Positions 20,662-33,484 of a DNA stretch of 64,000 nucleotides are shown in pieces. The stretch is taken from positions 21,426,001-21,490,000 of the forward strand of contig JAYKYS010000006.1 of the NCBI GenBank assembly GCA_036924285.1, written 5' to 3'. The position numbers and the translations under genes were made by a program. Numbering within the stretch: position 1 is the first letter of the stretch; each line of letters starts with the position of its first letter. Below the pieces are notes generated by a model. It ran no database searches. It was not told the DNA's origin and worked only from the letters and a program-made list of their open reading frames with translations. Source of the DNA: Asterella californica. Its lineage: Eukaryota > Streptophyta > Marchantiopsida > Marchantiales > Aytoniaceae.

Positions 20662-20766
20662 TTTAATTATTACCTAACCCTTCCTGCAAAAAGATTAGGT
20701 AATAAATTAATCCTTAGATATTTGACTCTTCCATCTCCCGATGGAGAAGGTGAATAATGTGCATGC
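20662..20766. repeat. Two-hairpin repeat
   Basis: Hairpin A at 20662-20710 pairs TTTAATTATTACCTAACC with TTAGGTAATAAATTAA. The second, weaker hairpin is built on CTTCCATCTCCCGATGGAGAAG. An A-like half copy lies just upstream at about 20600-20645. Confidence 0.65.
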
Positions 20767-21420
20767 TCATATATATACGTGCAGTCAAACTCTTCTCCTC
20801 ATTGAAGAGGTGGAAACTCACAAGCGAAAGTGGGATTTCATTCGATGGAAAGCAATGCGCTTTCTGTTTTGTTTTCACTGCACTTTCTGTATCAGTGAAT
20901 TCACGACACACAGTAGAAAAGATTGTATATCGTTATCAAGGTCCTTCTTACTACTCGCCAAGCTACTCAAAATTACTTGCATGAATAACCATTAGTATCA
21001 ATAATCTTCTTTTCCAAATTTCAATTGCAAATGAATATCTTTATTTAATATGCATGTAATCCGGAGTTTGCAGGAAAGAAGAGTACAAGCGGAAGGAATA
21101 ACGGAAGGAAACAATTAGGATGCAATCAGCCGGGACAGGATCGAGCATTGTTACCAGACTTGGAGGTCAAATTTAGTTCTTTCTGATCAAAGTTGTATAA
21201 TTTGTTATCTGTGAATTGTTAATACAAAATCTATAAATGTTGACTTGCAGTTATAAACTAATGTCATGAGAGAAATCTAAATTATATATAAATAACAATG
21301 GTTAAAGTGATGCAGAAAACATATAAGCAACAGCACGTGAAACCTCGCTCAAGAAGAGAGATTGTACAGTAAGAGACATTGTTTTGTCAAACATTTAATC
21401 TATCACTTAAGGAAAATGCA

Positions 21421-21480
21421 AAGTGGTTTAATTTAATTTATCATTTTATAAATAATATAAAATGATAAATTAAACCGCTT
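21421..21480. repeat. Hairpin repeat (A-type arm only)
   Basis: AAGTGGTTTAATTTAATTTA with TCATTTTA faces TAAAATGATAAATTAAACCGCTT across a short AT loop. It is close to a perfect long palindrome, with terminal sequence like other A hairpins. Confidence 0.7.
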
Positions 21481-21880
21481 CCACCAATGCGTACGGGTGA
21501 TCATGAAAAGAACCCAAGATCTTTACTTAAAAACGGACTCGGACCCTAGGTCCATGGACATTTGAATCATAGTTCTGGATATGGTTCCGAAGAAGCCAGA
21601 GTTAACAATATTCGTAGCATCTGCAGACATGGTACAGCAACAAATTAGAATTTTATTTTGGATATAACTGTAATTTAGGACAAAATATTTCTCGCGAGGT
21701 GAAAACAACTCCCCTTTCGTTCCCTTCCCTCTCTCTTGAAAATCGTCCAATAAGCAAATGACGGCACCGTGGTGGTAGGATTAGAATAGGATAGATAGAG
21801 ATAGCACGTCTAGATATCTGCGGTGAGTCTGGAGAGAACTCATAAGTATAGAACCTTAGCACGCACTGCCGAAACCATAA

Positions 21881-22122
21881 AACCGAAGGTCTGATATCAG
21901 ATAATCATTAAGTTATGAGTGATTTAATTTATTATATATGTTTTCTTATCATAATAATTAGATAATAAATAAATCCTGCCACCTTCTCCATCTTCAGATG
22001 CAACCGAAGGTCTGATATCAGATAATCATTAAGTTATGAGTGATTTAATTTATTATATAAATTTTCTTATCATAATAATTAGATAATAAATAAATCCTGC
22101 CACCTTCTCCATCTTCAGATGC
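21881..22122. repeat. 121-bp tandem duplication
   Basis: Units 21881-22001 and 22002-22122 are almost identical; ATATATG versus ATATAAA is one difference seen. Each unit ends in CACCTTCTCCATCTTCAGATGCA, the B-type arm of the two-hairpin family. The duplication therefore involves part of that repeat. Confidence 0.88.
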
Positions 22123-22696
22123 AGAAGGTGATTATGCAAACTTGCCTACCTACTTTCCAAGAGATAGCACGTCTAGAGATCGAACGGACCAGATCAGTGA
22201 GTATAATAGGAGGTGCTACTTTGAGAGAACAGTTTCTTCTTCGGTATTATGGTAAAACCCGGATCGTTATTATCACTTTGTTTCCCAGTTCGATTCTCGT
22301 TACACTAAAACTTCCAGCAGCGGCTGGGTTTTATTGCTATGCGTTAGAGCATCTTCACCCCAACGCTGGAAACGGCCATGGAAGATCTAGTCCCCAGTCT
22401 CTTCGGAACGAAAATTGCGGAAGAGAAAAAAGTTATGCAATGCGTTAATTCGTTACAGATTTAACGTGGACGTTTACCGATACCATATAGAAAAGCTACG
22501 AGAAAGCTTTGATTTAAGTCTTTACTTGATAGATTTCATCTTTTCAAGAAGGTTTTATCCACATAAGTATTTTACTATTTTACTATTAAATGTTTTTGCT
22601 CACATACAATGAACCTGCAAAATGAGGTCCTAGCTATGAAGATAATTTCTAGTGGCACCGATGGTTCAAAAGTAGAGGATCTTTATCGTTAAAGGT

Positions 22697-22938
22697 GAAA
22701 TTTCTCCACCGTAGTCCTTATATGGATCTTTAAAGGACATCAGAACCTTGAAATTGTTTCGAAAGTATTAAAATTAAATTATTTGACTTTGAGTTAAGGA
22801 GTCTTTATTGAAATCTTTGAGTTCAGGAAGTGCGATAATTCCTAGAAAATATTTTGAATTAAATATTCTTATAAGCGAAGTGATGGGAAGACTTTCTCTT
22901 TACTGATTAAGAGATATTTAAAGATCTACGGTGGAGAT
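22697..22938. repeat. Small inverted-repeat element (MITE-like)
   Basis: TTTCTCCACCGTAG with ATCTTTAAA on the left faces TTTAAAGATCTACGGTGGAGA on the right. Similar GAGCATCTYCACC words occur at 22345, 42250 and 55630, so several copies may exist. Borders are approximate. Confidence 0.5.
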
Positions 22939-25340
22939 GTTGTATTATTAGAACTTTACTAATGATTATTTGTTTCGAAAGTTTATTTCGGACCTATGCT
23001 GGTTTGTATGTCGAATCTCCTCTATCTCTCAATCATCTCGAGTAATAATCCAATTTATAAATAACAGCCGAGATTCAGATATCTTGTCACGATAAGGATC
23101 TCAGTCATTCAAATTTACTCGAATTTCGTTCCGCAGCCGGAAGACCTTCTACATGGAAGTAGGACAAGCATGGCAACACTAGCCTATAGAGTTTTGCAAA
23201 ATAATATGCATGCAACTTGGAGTTCTCGCTAGAGGGAAAGAAGGAGAAAAACACAAAAGATACATCTTCAAGTGCGATTGATACGAATAGGAGTGTGAAG
23301 TTATTGTCATAATGAGTTTTTTGTGAAAGTTAAATAATATGTAACCGTAATATCACTTTTGTTAACTCTTATCCACGGAGTGTTAGGAAATTTTATTAAG
23401 TTCAAATTCTATACGAACCTCATCAAGCCTTATGGTTTATATTGTGGTCTTCTCGCGTTTCTAGGCATGGACTAACAGTATAATTATGAAATATTTTGGT
23501 TATATTCATTTACTTTTCCTTTAATACTTATATATTTATCCGTTAAAGGAGCAAAAGTTACCATAAGTTCTCGAGCATATATATTTATCACCTCTTCCAA
23601 GTCCGGTAGAGGGATAATGCAAAGAGGTTTAATTTATCACCTAACCTAAAATTCAAATATAAATGTTAAATGCATGTCAGAAATGATAAAAAAAACCTAT
23701 AAATAATGCAATCAAAACCTTCATCTATGAGAGATAAAATCGATAAAATCGATGGATTAGATAAATAAAATAAAATGTTTAATTTATCACCTAATCTTTA
23801 TTAGGATATAAGAGTTTGGTGATAAATTAAACCTCTTTGGCCAAAGGGTTATGGAGAAAAAATTCATGGTTGAATCAGCATCACATCCAAAGCATTGGTC
23901 TATGCTAATAACAAGGAGCTAAGCTTGTAATGAGTTGCATAACTATGCGTTAGCGATTCATTTCGATCTAAATTTCTTCTTCTCTCTTTTTCAAGTTTCA
24001 CAGAGATTCTCTCAGTCCTTTTCTTTTTTTGAAGAGTGTCTTAATACGATAAAATACATTATATAGTTAAAAATATATCTTTTCCTTTTTTGTTCTTCAC
24101 AATCAACATAGATATATAGTTATGCCAAGAGCATCTCCTTTGTAAAGGAGAAGGTTTTCTCTTTTACATCATTTAAGCATAAAAAAGTATCATTTCCCAA
24201 GAAGACTAGACATCTTCTAGAAGACATGAAGCAGAGGTGTCTTCTCAGTATGATTCCAACTGTTAGAGTTAGAAAAGAGTTAATGAGAAGTAGTACTTGC
24301 AACAAGCAAGGACACCCGTGAGCGATATACAAATTGGTACACAATTGCTGATGATATATGACTTGTTTTTTCCTTTCGGACTGTTTGAAATCTGTTTGCT
24401 TTACTTTGACTCCCCTAATTCATGTAAAAAGAATTCCTTCCACATGTTTCACCGGGAGGTACCTGGGGGATCAGCCTGAATATGCCCATCAAGTTTACGT
24501 GACTCATTTTCATCGATAAAATAGATGATATCATTTTGGTATATTGGTAGAAAGATGCCCGGCTCGGACAAGCCATGTCTGGGTAAGAGAGACTTCTCTC
24601 TTGGACTTCAGATGTACGAGAAAGAAACCAGTGAAAACTGCCGATTGTCGTCAAGTTATATATTTTTATTATGGTTGTAAGTCATCCGCGTCAATGTGAA
24701 ACAATTGACGCGGATGTCAATTTTTTTTTGATACATGATAAATGTGATATATGTTCAAGATTTCTGAATAAATGTACTTATGTGAGTGATACCTAAAGTT
24801 ATAACTAATTATTATTGCATAGTTAGTGATAAGATTCGACTCACAATTCTATCCGGAAATCTATCAAATAGTACGCAAGGCAAATAAATATCAGATCCAT
24901 GAAAATGAGCCAGGTAAACTCGAAAAGCAGGCCTAGGTTAGTCCCACGAGTACGCTCCGTCGCGATATTGGGAGAGATTTTTGTACATACAAATGATACC
25001 CCTTGTATCATTTTTTTGGGTGCAGATTGACAAAATAAAAAGTCAAACGATAGTTTATTGATAATCCGAGTTATCCTAGAAACGACAATTTATAAATGTA
25101 TCCGAGCCACATCCTAACAATAGTAAGGGTGTTATTTCTATAAATAACAGATTTGGGATTAACATAAGATCGGGATGTTTCTGCAAGACAAGCCCGACCT
25201 ATTTGTAGATATGCAATTAATTTGCCATGCAAGTTGTCTGGTCGATGTTCTAACCAAACTTAAAATATATCTCATCCGGTCAATTGTCTGGGATAATTTT
25301 CATGCATATCCGAGCTTCAACTCTCCGAGCACAACATTAT
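22939..25340. other. Gene-poor AT-rich DNA with hairpin-family debris
   Basis: Contains a two-hairpin body segment (23431-23600, with CTTCTCGCGTTTCTAGGCATGGACTAAC) and a nested hairpin at 23621-23838. A short palindrome, ACATCCGCGTCAAT..ATTGACGCGGATG, lies near 24685-24717. No protein gene was found. Confidence 0.5.
23621..23838. repeat. Long hairpin with an inner A-type hairpin
   Basis: AAAGAGGTTTAATTTATCAC (from 23621) is the inverse of GTGATAAATTAAACCTCTTT (ending 23838). A second pair nested inside, from 23777 to 23832, has the same sequence. This looks like two members of the hairpin family, one placed inside the other. Confidence 0.7.
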
Positions 25341-26495
25341 AACAAATATTAGGAAATGACACCCCCTAATATTCGAGATTTAGTTATGTATATATCTTGG
25401 CTACCTTCACCCCGTCTTGCGTTCCCCGGGTAGAAGGTCTTCGACTTATATCTGAAAATGTCACCCCCTAGTATTTCCAGCCGAACCCTGTGAGTTAAGT
25501 GAGGGGCAACGTCGCTAAAGTGCCTGGTGGGCCCGGACGGGAACACAGATCTGTGACAGGGCCACAAATGGCGCAACTGTTGGTCTCCTGAGTCCTGCCG
25601 CGAGTTCCCGAGTTCGCGAGTCCCGACACATCACTAAGGCACGCCTACGGCCAATTGGTCCGATTCAGAAGCCAGGGAGCAGGCAAATGTATTGCTATAC
25701 TAGGTCAGACAAGAGAGAAGCACTTTATATCCTGGAAACGAGAGGACTGACTGCGTGGACTGATGAATTGAATGGAGTGTCCGTCGCACAACCGCCAGCT
25801 GATCGAGTGAAAGAGAAAGGGCTTCAAATGGATGTGTGGCTCGGGAGGCTCGAAGCCGTGCCATTCTGACAGATTGAGGATATGCGTGTGGCGATATGCC
25901 GCGGTGTAAGACTACACGACACGAGGACGGAGGAATGTGGTGATACCCTTCGTTGGCCTTGTCATCATCCTCTTCCTATGGCAAATTAGCAGCAGCAGTT
26001 TGATTTGCGCTGCTGTGGTAGTTCTGCTGGTCCCTTTTCTTTCCTTCCTGTTGTCTCTGTTTTACTTCGTACGACGAAGCCTATTCCCATTTTCAATCGG
26101 TGGCCCCTGTAAATTTACTTGTTTATTGGTCGATGGGCGCTGGATTGGTCCAGAGTCGTTGGTCAAATTCCGCCCTGTACACCCTATCTTGTGAGATTTT
26201 ACCTTAAGGAGCTAGTAGCAAAGCATTTGATATTAATGCGGAATATATCCGTTTTTTCTCTGCACCCGCACAGAGTCGCAGCTGCGTTTCGGGAATTCTG
26301 TACTTGAGCTTTCTTGTTAACAGTGTGAACTAGCCCGCGACTTGATGCCGGCGCGGCAATAAGTTAGTTGAAGAATTATGTATGGAATGTGTGTTCGATC
26401 AGGTGTTTAGGATTGTGGCGTCTATGCAGGTTTGTCTTCTTGGCCCTGATGCAGCAGAATTTTAGAATTTTAGTAATGGCCGAATCCGATGGGTG
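25341..26495 (+). promoter_or_regulatory. Upstream region of the RETICULATA-RELATED gene
   Basis: GC content rises compared with the DNA to the left. It holds a direct repeat, ATGWCACCCCCTARTATT, at 25357 and 25459. I cannot place a transcription start. Several short upstream open frames could be untranslated leader; none has a domain. Confidence 0.4.
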
Positions 26496-29400
26496 ATGAG
26501 TTCCGCGCAGATGGGCAGCTATTCTGCCGTCGGCGCCTTGGCGCTGGCTACCTTAAACTGTAGTAGTCCCGAGTCGAAGCTTGTCGTTCCCTGCGCGAGG
26601 GACTTATCACGAGGGAGCAAGACTTTATACGGAGTACCTCTTCGACAGAGGAAGAGGAGATTGATGCATCAAAGCCTAGATCCCGGTTTTCTCTCTAGAT
26701 GTCATTATACCTCTCCCCCTGAGTTTCCAGTGCCGAGAAGAAGGTGTGACCCCCTGCAGATTACGAAGGCGCGAAAATTCCTTCACAGAATTTTGAGTTC
26801 GCCTTCAGGAATCAAGTATGGAGTTCAAACAGGAAGATCATACGGGGCTATTTCACACGCAGGCACTGGGAAGGCTACACAGTGTCATCAAGGCCCTCAA
26901 ATCGGTGTATACAGTGAAAATGAGAATGATGAAGTTGGGAAAGGAGAAAATGTAGAAGCTCCGGATCAGGACTTGAGCTCTGCAGTCCAAGCACCACGTT
27001 TCAGTAGAAGGATGCTTTTAGGAGCAGTGGGTTTAGGTGTTTCAATCTCCTCATCCTGGTCTTCGGAAGGGGCAAAAGCGGCAGACACGGTAAACAAGTT
27101 CTCTATTACTAAAGGTTCGTGGTTTTTAGGAGAGGCGGATCCGGTTCCTCCTGGCGCTGTTGAAAAGAAGAACGGATCACGAGTTTATGATGCGACTGTA
27201 TTGGGAGAACCGGTGGCACTAGGAAGCGATAAGGACCGAGTCTGGCCAAAGCTCTTGGGGGCTCGAGTCGTCTACCTGGGTGAGGCTGAACAAGTGGCTG
27301 ATTCTGACGATCAGGTGTGTACATGTGTATTGACTCCCGGGATATTTGCCTTGTCCTCGTATAGTGAAGCGATTCTGGTTACAGCCGGACATTTGAACTG
27401 AAAGAAGAGACTCCTCTATTTAACTTTTTGCCTCCGTTGCTGAAATGTATTTCCGTCTTAGGATACTCCTGAAGAGTTTCCTTGGAGGATTTCATTACTT
27501 CAGCTCCTCCTCTGCTCAAAACCGAGATACGTATGCAGGATTAATGCCGTCAGAGCTTCCCGGAAGATGTAGAATATGTTATAGTGTCAAAAATCTCCAA
27601 GTGGTCGGGAACCGTTAGCCATGGCGATTTCAGGAGTGATATGATCGTTCATAGTTTGTACGCCAGTGGTTGCTGAGATAATATAATCCGTATCTTGGTT
27701 CGCTGCTACATTTGTTACGGAACACATCTTTTTATTTCAAGTCTGAAATGGTCCTTAGTTTTGGGAAGGGGTTGGCAGTTGCTGGAGCTAGAGATCGTTC
27801 GGACTGCAAGAGACAAGTGCTTCGCAGAGGCTCGGGGCGTGACACTTGCCCTTGAAGCTTTTCCGATTGTCGTACAGCCTCAGTTGAATCTCTACATGAA
27901 CAAGAAGTAAGTAGTCTTTCTACGTGCTGCTTGATATTACCTTCTATTAAAAATACTGAATAAATAACTGCACAAAGAAATGAAGTGGATCTGCCGGTTC
28001 TAGGTTTATCTCAAGTCCAGTATAATGGAACTGTCTAAAGCTGGTTTAGACAGTTCCATCATAAACGTTTGGTCCCAAATCCCCTTTTTGCCCTTAATCC
28101 TTTCCACAAAACCTTGTACACGATTGTACGCGATAGTTTTAGTTTGATGTTATCTTCGTGATCAGTTTGCTGTTCAGCCCTCACTCAGCTCACCACATGT
28201 CCGTTGCATAGGTGTCATGCTTGTTTTGCGTCTGAACTGGAAGTAGCTCTACAGAGTCGTGGAACTGATGGCTAAGTCTCTGTTTACAGGATAAAGGATG
28301 AAGAACTAAGAGCCTCGGTGCTAGCATTACCAGATGATCGTTGGCAAGGGTACCTGCCGATTCTCCAATACTGTAGAGACAACGGTGTCCGTGTAGTTGG
28401 TATGGGAGCTCCTGAGAAGGTAATTGTCTTTCCCTTGGTCATTCCTACCATAGCAGTCAACAATAAGCGGTGTTGCCCCTATCGTTACCCGAATGACATC
28501 TTATATCTTGTCAGTACAGTTCTCAAAGAGTTCATAGCGAAACTTGATCTTACAGACGAGCTTTACTTCAAAAAAGCGTCAGGAAAGATTGAGCTTAGTT
28601 CTTGCACGACTTGAGGAAAGAACTTTGTCGTTCGGGTAATCTATTCGGATCTCAATTCTTCTCAAGATGCCGTAACAAGGATGTGTTTACGATGTTCTCA
28701 TCGTGTCACCAGGTCATACGAACTGTTCAAGCTCAAGGCATTCAAGCTCTGGACAAGGCTGATGGTCAAAAGTTTGTACCACCTGTTGGGAAAGGCTATA
28801 GATTTAAGTCCTTCCCAAATACAGGTGACTCGGACGGGTTTGATCCGTTACCAAATGCATCAGGGCGCTTCGGACCAGGGCCTTACAGATTCGCACAGGC
28901 ACGAATTGTCGCCGATTATTCAATGTCGCAAGTCATCGCACAGGTGATCAAAGACGGAGGGGCAGTAGGTCTGACGATTGTGGTTACAGGTGCTTCTCAT
29001 GTGAAGTATGGAACAAGAGGGATGGGGTTGCCAGCTTGGACTTCAAAGAGTCTTCAGAAGAGAACTCAGGCTGTAGTTCTTCTCAATCCGGACAAACAAC
29101 ATATTCGGAAAGAAGGGGATCTCCCGGAGGCTGATTTCTTATGGTACTCCGCCGGGAAGGTCTGCACCCGAAACTGCTTCGATCGTGCAGAAGTTGCAAG
29201 GGTCATAGGTGCAGCCGGGAGGAGGCGAGAAGCACTGCCACAGGTTGCTTCTAACGCTATGAAGATGTCCGGCTTTGCATATTGCATCACACTGGAATTG
29301 CTAATATTCTCCGACTTATTCTAGTGGTGGTAGTGTTGTTCACTGGACATCTGCGCAACTAGTCTTGTACTATCCTTTTCCTTTTGAGCACAAGGAGCAA

Positions 29401-31162
29401 GTCTTTTGAGCATCTGACGAAATGGGCCTTAATCATATTCAGCTTGTTTGTGTCAAGTCCTTTTATACTGATGACCTTGCCATCATAAAGGCCCTCTATC
29501 TGGAATTCGTAATGCTACTTACTTAAACACCTGACATGAGAAAAGCCGACATGAGAAAAGCCGAAATATCTCGACTCCGTTAGTGACCTTCCTTAGTAAT
29601 GCATGTACCATTAATATACTGGGTCCATGTATCTGCCGGCGCTGAGAGTATGTCGTGTGCCTTGTGAGCAGGATATACAGCTGGGACTAGAACGTGGGCT
29701 GGTGGCTCCTGAAGTTCTGGAAAGCTTATTCAAGCTGGATGAACAACCTATAATGGCGGAATTAACAAGCCGTTTCCAGGTATAGAGTTGGATTACATGC
29801 TGGAAAGCTCGAACTCGATACTACTTAAAGGCCGTCACCGGTCTAAGAGTAGTGTGTCACCAAGTGCCTCTACTTTGTCCTGAAGACCGTGGTAATTGTG
29901 CAGGGCTTGCGAGAGAGATGGTTGGCAGATCCTCGTTTTCTGCAGCGTCTTGCCATTGAAGAGGCGATCTCTATAACGACGACGTTGCTTGCCCAATACG
30001 AACGCAGAGGAGACCGGTTTTGGAAAGAACTAGACTATGTCACCACGGATACACTTCGGGGAGCCGTTGTTGATTTCTTCACAGTTTGGCTACCTGCCCC
30101 TAGACTATCTTTCAGGGCGCTGGACCCACAAGATGAGGATTTCAATGCGTTGGAGAGTTTGAAGGGGCTACTTGGGTCGTTTCCAGATAATGCTTTTCAA
30201 AGAGCTCAAGCAGGAGTCAGTTGGGGTGTAGGTGAAAGGATAGGGGCAATAATCGTAGGAGGAATCAAGCTGTTTGGTGTAGGGTTCATCTCCTGCTTAG
30301 GTACTGTGGCTATCTCGAATTTTGTCCTCGGTGTAAGGCAAAATATCTCCTCCGGTGAAGGTCCAAAAACGCAGAACAAGCGGTCACCAGTTGTGAAGAC
30401 TGCCCTTGTTTACGGTTCATTCTTGGGGACTTCGGCTAATCTTCGTTACCAGGTAACTTGACTTGGCGTTCGAACGGATCTCTCAAACCAGACCTCTCGC
30501 TCCCAGTTTTTGCGGATTTTCTCTCTGTGAAATATTGGTGGCGGCGGCAGAAACTACATGTTCTCGTCCTGTGTTACCCTGCAGATTATTGCTGGTGTGG
30601 TTGAGCACTGGTTGGCTGATTATTTGCTGGCGTCACAACCTCTGGCTGGCAACGTTCTCTCGTTTGTGGCCCGCACGGCCAACTCATACTTTGGGACTGG
30701 GGTACGTTTCTTGCTGTTACGCGCAGTGTTTAATCTTGTTAGGAAGGAAAGAGTTTCAGAATTTACTAGGATTGTTATTTGCTTTATCTCAATGGAAGTG
30801 GTTTCTTTCAGACACTCTTTTAGGATATACGTAAACATCTGCTGAACTCATACAGGACAAGCTTACTTTGAAAAGGATCGAGGCGATTTTACATGTCTTT
30901 TGAGTGGATGTTTCTGTGCACATTGCAGCAATGGGTGGACTTAGCCAGATTTTCAGGTCTTCAAGCCCATAATGATGAAGAGAACGCACCAGCGCCAAAA
31001 GGAGACGTGGAAGAGGAAGAGGTGATTTCTGTGGAGAAGCTGAAAGATGAAGTGGAATTCGAAAACAACTCCAACGGAAAACCACCATCGCCTAACGGAC
31101 ATGCTACCACTGGAGAAGCCAAAGAACTAGCAAAGGAGAGTATCAAAGCTCCTAAACCATAG
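26496..31162 (+). CDS. RETICULATA-RELATED 5/6-type chloroplast protein (ChaN/Tiki-like plus DUF3411)
   Basis: Eight exons with GT-AG borders: 26496-27314, 27779-27906, 28290-28419, 28713-29243, 29672-29779, 29904-30452, 30585-30701 and 30929-31162. They join in phase to about 871 residues. The N-terminus is long, Ser/Arg-rich and transit-peptide-like. [14 protein letters not shown] near residue 170 followed by an AKA site near 195 resembles a twin-arginine thylakoid signal. Residues about 250-540 match the ChaN/DUF399 part of Arabidopsis RER5/RER6, including [20 protein letters not shown], the GASH motif and [10 protein letters not shown]. Residues about 575-795 match DUF3411, with [31 protein letters not shown], a membrane-like [13 protein letters not shown] segment and NSYFGTG. 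The acidic C-terminus varies in the family. In Arabidopsis these proteins affect chloroplast and leaf development; the biochemical role is unsettled. The first ATG was chosen; a GTG lies just before it. Confidence 0.92.
28025..28059. repeat. Perfect 15-bp-stem hairpin in intron 2 of the RETICULATA-RELATED gene
   Basis: ATGGAACTGTCTAAA and its exact inverse TTTAGACAGTTCCAT are separated by five bases. This could be a MITE remnant or a structured intron element. Confidence 0.8.
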
Positions 31163-32518
31163 CTTGACACGGTTACTCCTCAGGGGCATGTTCCAGAACG
31201 GAAATAAATAGGCAGTTAGTGTAACGTAACGAGATGCACTGCTCCGGAGCATTCAGAGGTCACATTGAAGACATAATTCTTGCGTAGGGCAGGTCCATGG
31301 CGCATCCAGTTGTCTCTCCCTACGAATTCTTCTGCGTAGGGCAGGTCCTCAGATGAGTGGTGCTGGGTTATGTAGCAGATCTCAATGTAGCAGATTTGAT
31401 TACCAAGTGTTAAACTCTTAGAAGCACTTTCTGTGATTCCATTTACACTCTGGAAGAGTTCAAGTGGAGAGGTGGCGAGCCATAGATCTAATTCACTTAC
31501 CGTGTCACGTAAGTAGTGACGTTCCCCTTGTATACCACACACAGTACTGGAACATGTCGCTATGTCTTGGCATCCAGTTGTCTCTCCCTACGAATTCTTC
31601 GAAGCAAAAGTCGGAGATGCCTCGCCTCAGCAGACGACGTGGTTATCGGACGTGCCTGTATACCTACATTCACACGAGATCTTGGTCGAGGATTGAGCTC
31701 TGACAAGTATCACAGTAGTGGCCACCAGAGACAACTTTTATGTTCTTAGCGCGCTCAGAGAGCCGGTTGTGCACATTAGGCACAAGACAATTGTTTAGAT
31801 CAATTGCTTAGATAGTAGACAGTAGCGGCTGATTGCACACTGTGATCACAAAAAGTCAGCAGTCAGATTCACACCAAAAGACGCGCAATTGTATAGGTGT
31901 GAACAATTCTCTTATATTGCAAGCCTGGCATTTGGTGGTTAAAGCGACACGAATAGCGGCGAGAGTTCACATGGGCTTGCTTGGTCTTGCCCATCTCCAA
32001 ACGAATCTGTGGATCGTTCTATCTGCAACGTGCGCATTCTCATCAGCTCGGCTTTCGGTTTGTACCTTCTTTCTTCCTCGTTCTTGTCCGGGACGTTTGC
32101 AAGCAGAGCTCTGGAAACTGTCCTCTTCTCAGCAAGAGGAGAAGGGAGGAAATTTGGTGTTGCAAATTTTCAGTCTGCTTGAATTGTCGTTTGGACCGAG
32201 GAAGTGCCGCTAGAAGACAACTTAGTGGGACAGACTAGTTCTTTCTTTTGGCCCAGTACGTAGCTGGGATACACTTGTGACACCCTTTCGCCGTGGGGCT
32301 TTTGCAGTCGAAAGCTGCTGCCCTTTCACGGTCTGAGAATTAACGGAGAATCTCGTAAGGTGAACGTACGCACGCACCGAACTTACATACGGAACGTTGT
32401 ACCGGTTACCGAGTTCTCCGGGAAACGGAGAATTTAAGGAGAAAGAATATGAACGTAGCTACGTGAGCCCCTCCCGGCGTTGCTCTGGCTACGGGCTACG
32501 GTGGGTGGTGTACATTGT
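31163..32518. other. Region downstream of the RETICULATA-RELATED gene
   Basis: Holds the probable 3' UTR, an exact 31-bp direct repeat (31302-31332 and 31570-31600, starting GCATCCAGTTGTCTC) and a paired TGCGTAGGGCAGGTCC (31281 and 31333). A SINE-like shared segment lies near 32284-32340. Short open frames have no domain. Confidence 0.5.
32284..32340. repeat. SINE-like shared segment, copy 1
   Basis: CCTTTCGCCGTGGGGC followed by CCCTTTCACGGTCTGA matches the segment at 56996-57047. At the second site it continues into a tRNA-like sequence. The short shared block suggests a dispersed SINE family. Confidence 0.45.
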
Positions 32519-32846
32519 AATAGGGGTGTCAAAGTTCAGAGGAAAGATTCTTCAACGTTGTAGAATTATCACAGGTAAGTTTGTATATAAGAGTTACTCA
32601 TTTTGGGTCACGCTTGTGATTGAACATCAAAATTTTATCACTGATTAATTTTTATTTGTACACTCAAGATGATAATTATTGTAAGAAAATAGACGAAATC
32701 ACTGAATAACGCCACGGGCGTTTTCCTGCAGGTATCTCAGGAGGTGCCCGCATGAAACACTTATCGCAGTCTTGCCGAAGTCGTAACTCACGCCTGCGAA
32801 TTTCAAATATTTCAGAAATTCTTTAACTTTTACATCCCCTATATAA
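32519..32846. repeat. TIR-bearing MITE, diverged copy
   Basis: Starts TAGGGGTGTCAAAGTT and ends with an imperfect inverse, AACTTTTACATCCCCTA. Its internal sequence matches 33482-33886, including GATTCTTCAACG, GGGTCACGCTTGTGA and GCCGAAGTCGTAACTC. It is shorter and more decayed than the second copy. Confidence 0.72.
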
Positions 32847-33484
32847 CTCTTACAAGGTATGTTTCGGAATTTTATGATATAAAGCAAGTGGTTTCTCTCG
32901 CAACCACTCTTAAATTGCATTGGAAAGAGCAAAGGAGAGATCTTTTCACTTACGGATTAACTAGATCTTCTAATGAGCTACTGTAGGACAGCGCTTGGTC
33001 GCCCAAATCATTTCACCATCTTTACTTGGACATCAATATCTAAACGTTCAATTCGAATATAACTCCTACCATAGTACAATCAAAATATACAAGTTAGACG
33101 TTTACTTTATGGAGAATGATAGTAAAGCATGTTTAACTTACAGAAATTTACTTGATCATACCTCTAGATAGAATGTCGGACTTGATTAGACTTGATTATA
33201 ATTCTTTATTTCATCAGATCTTTCATCTGGAGTAAAAAATGAATCCAGTCTCAGTTTACGACGTGAATAAACAACATGACTTGTATGACTAGCAACTCCA
33301 GATCAAAGATCTGATAAAGCAAGAAATTATAGAAAAAGGTCTGATCAAGTCCAAAGATTGTTATAGGGTCTGATAAAGTAAATCTCTGTTTAACTTATAA
33401 TATTTTAAAAATTTTGTATCTCAACTGGATCGTGAGAAAGAAAACCGGCCGTGAATGTTTCTTTTCTCTATGTGAATGTGATAA

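Noticed and set aside
25480..25570. Possible second 5S-like segment (GAGTTAAGTGAGG...CCTGGTGGG)
   Set aside because: Only the first few bases resemble 5S box A. The spacing and box C do not fit, unlike the segment at 13940.
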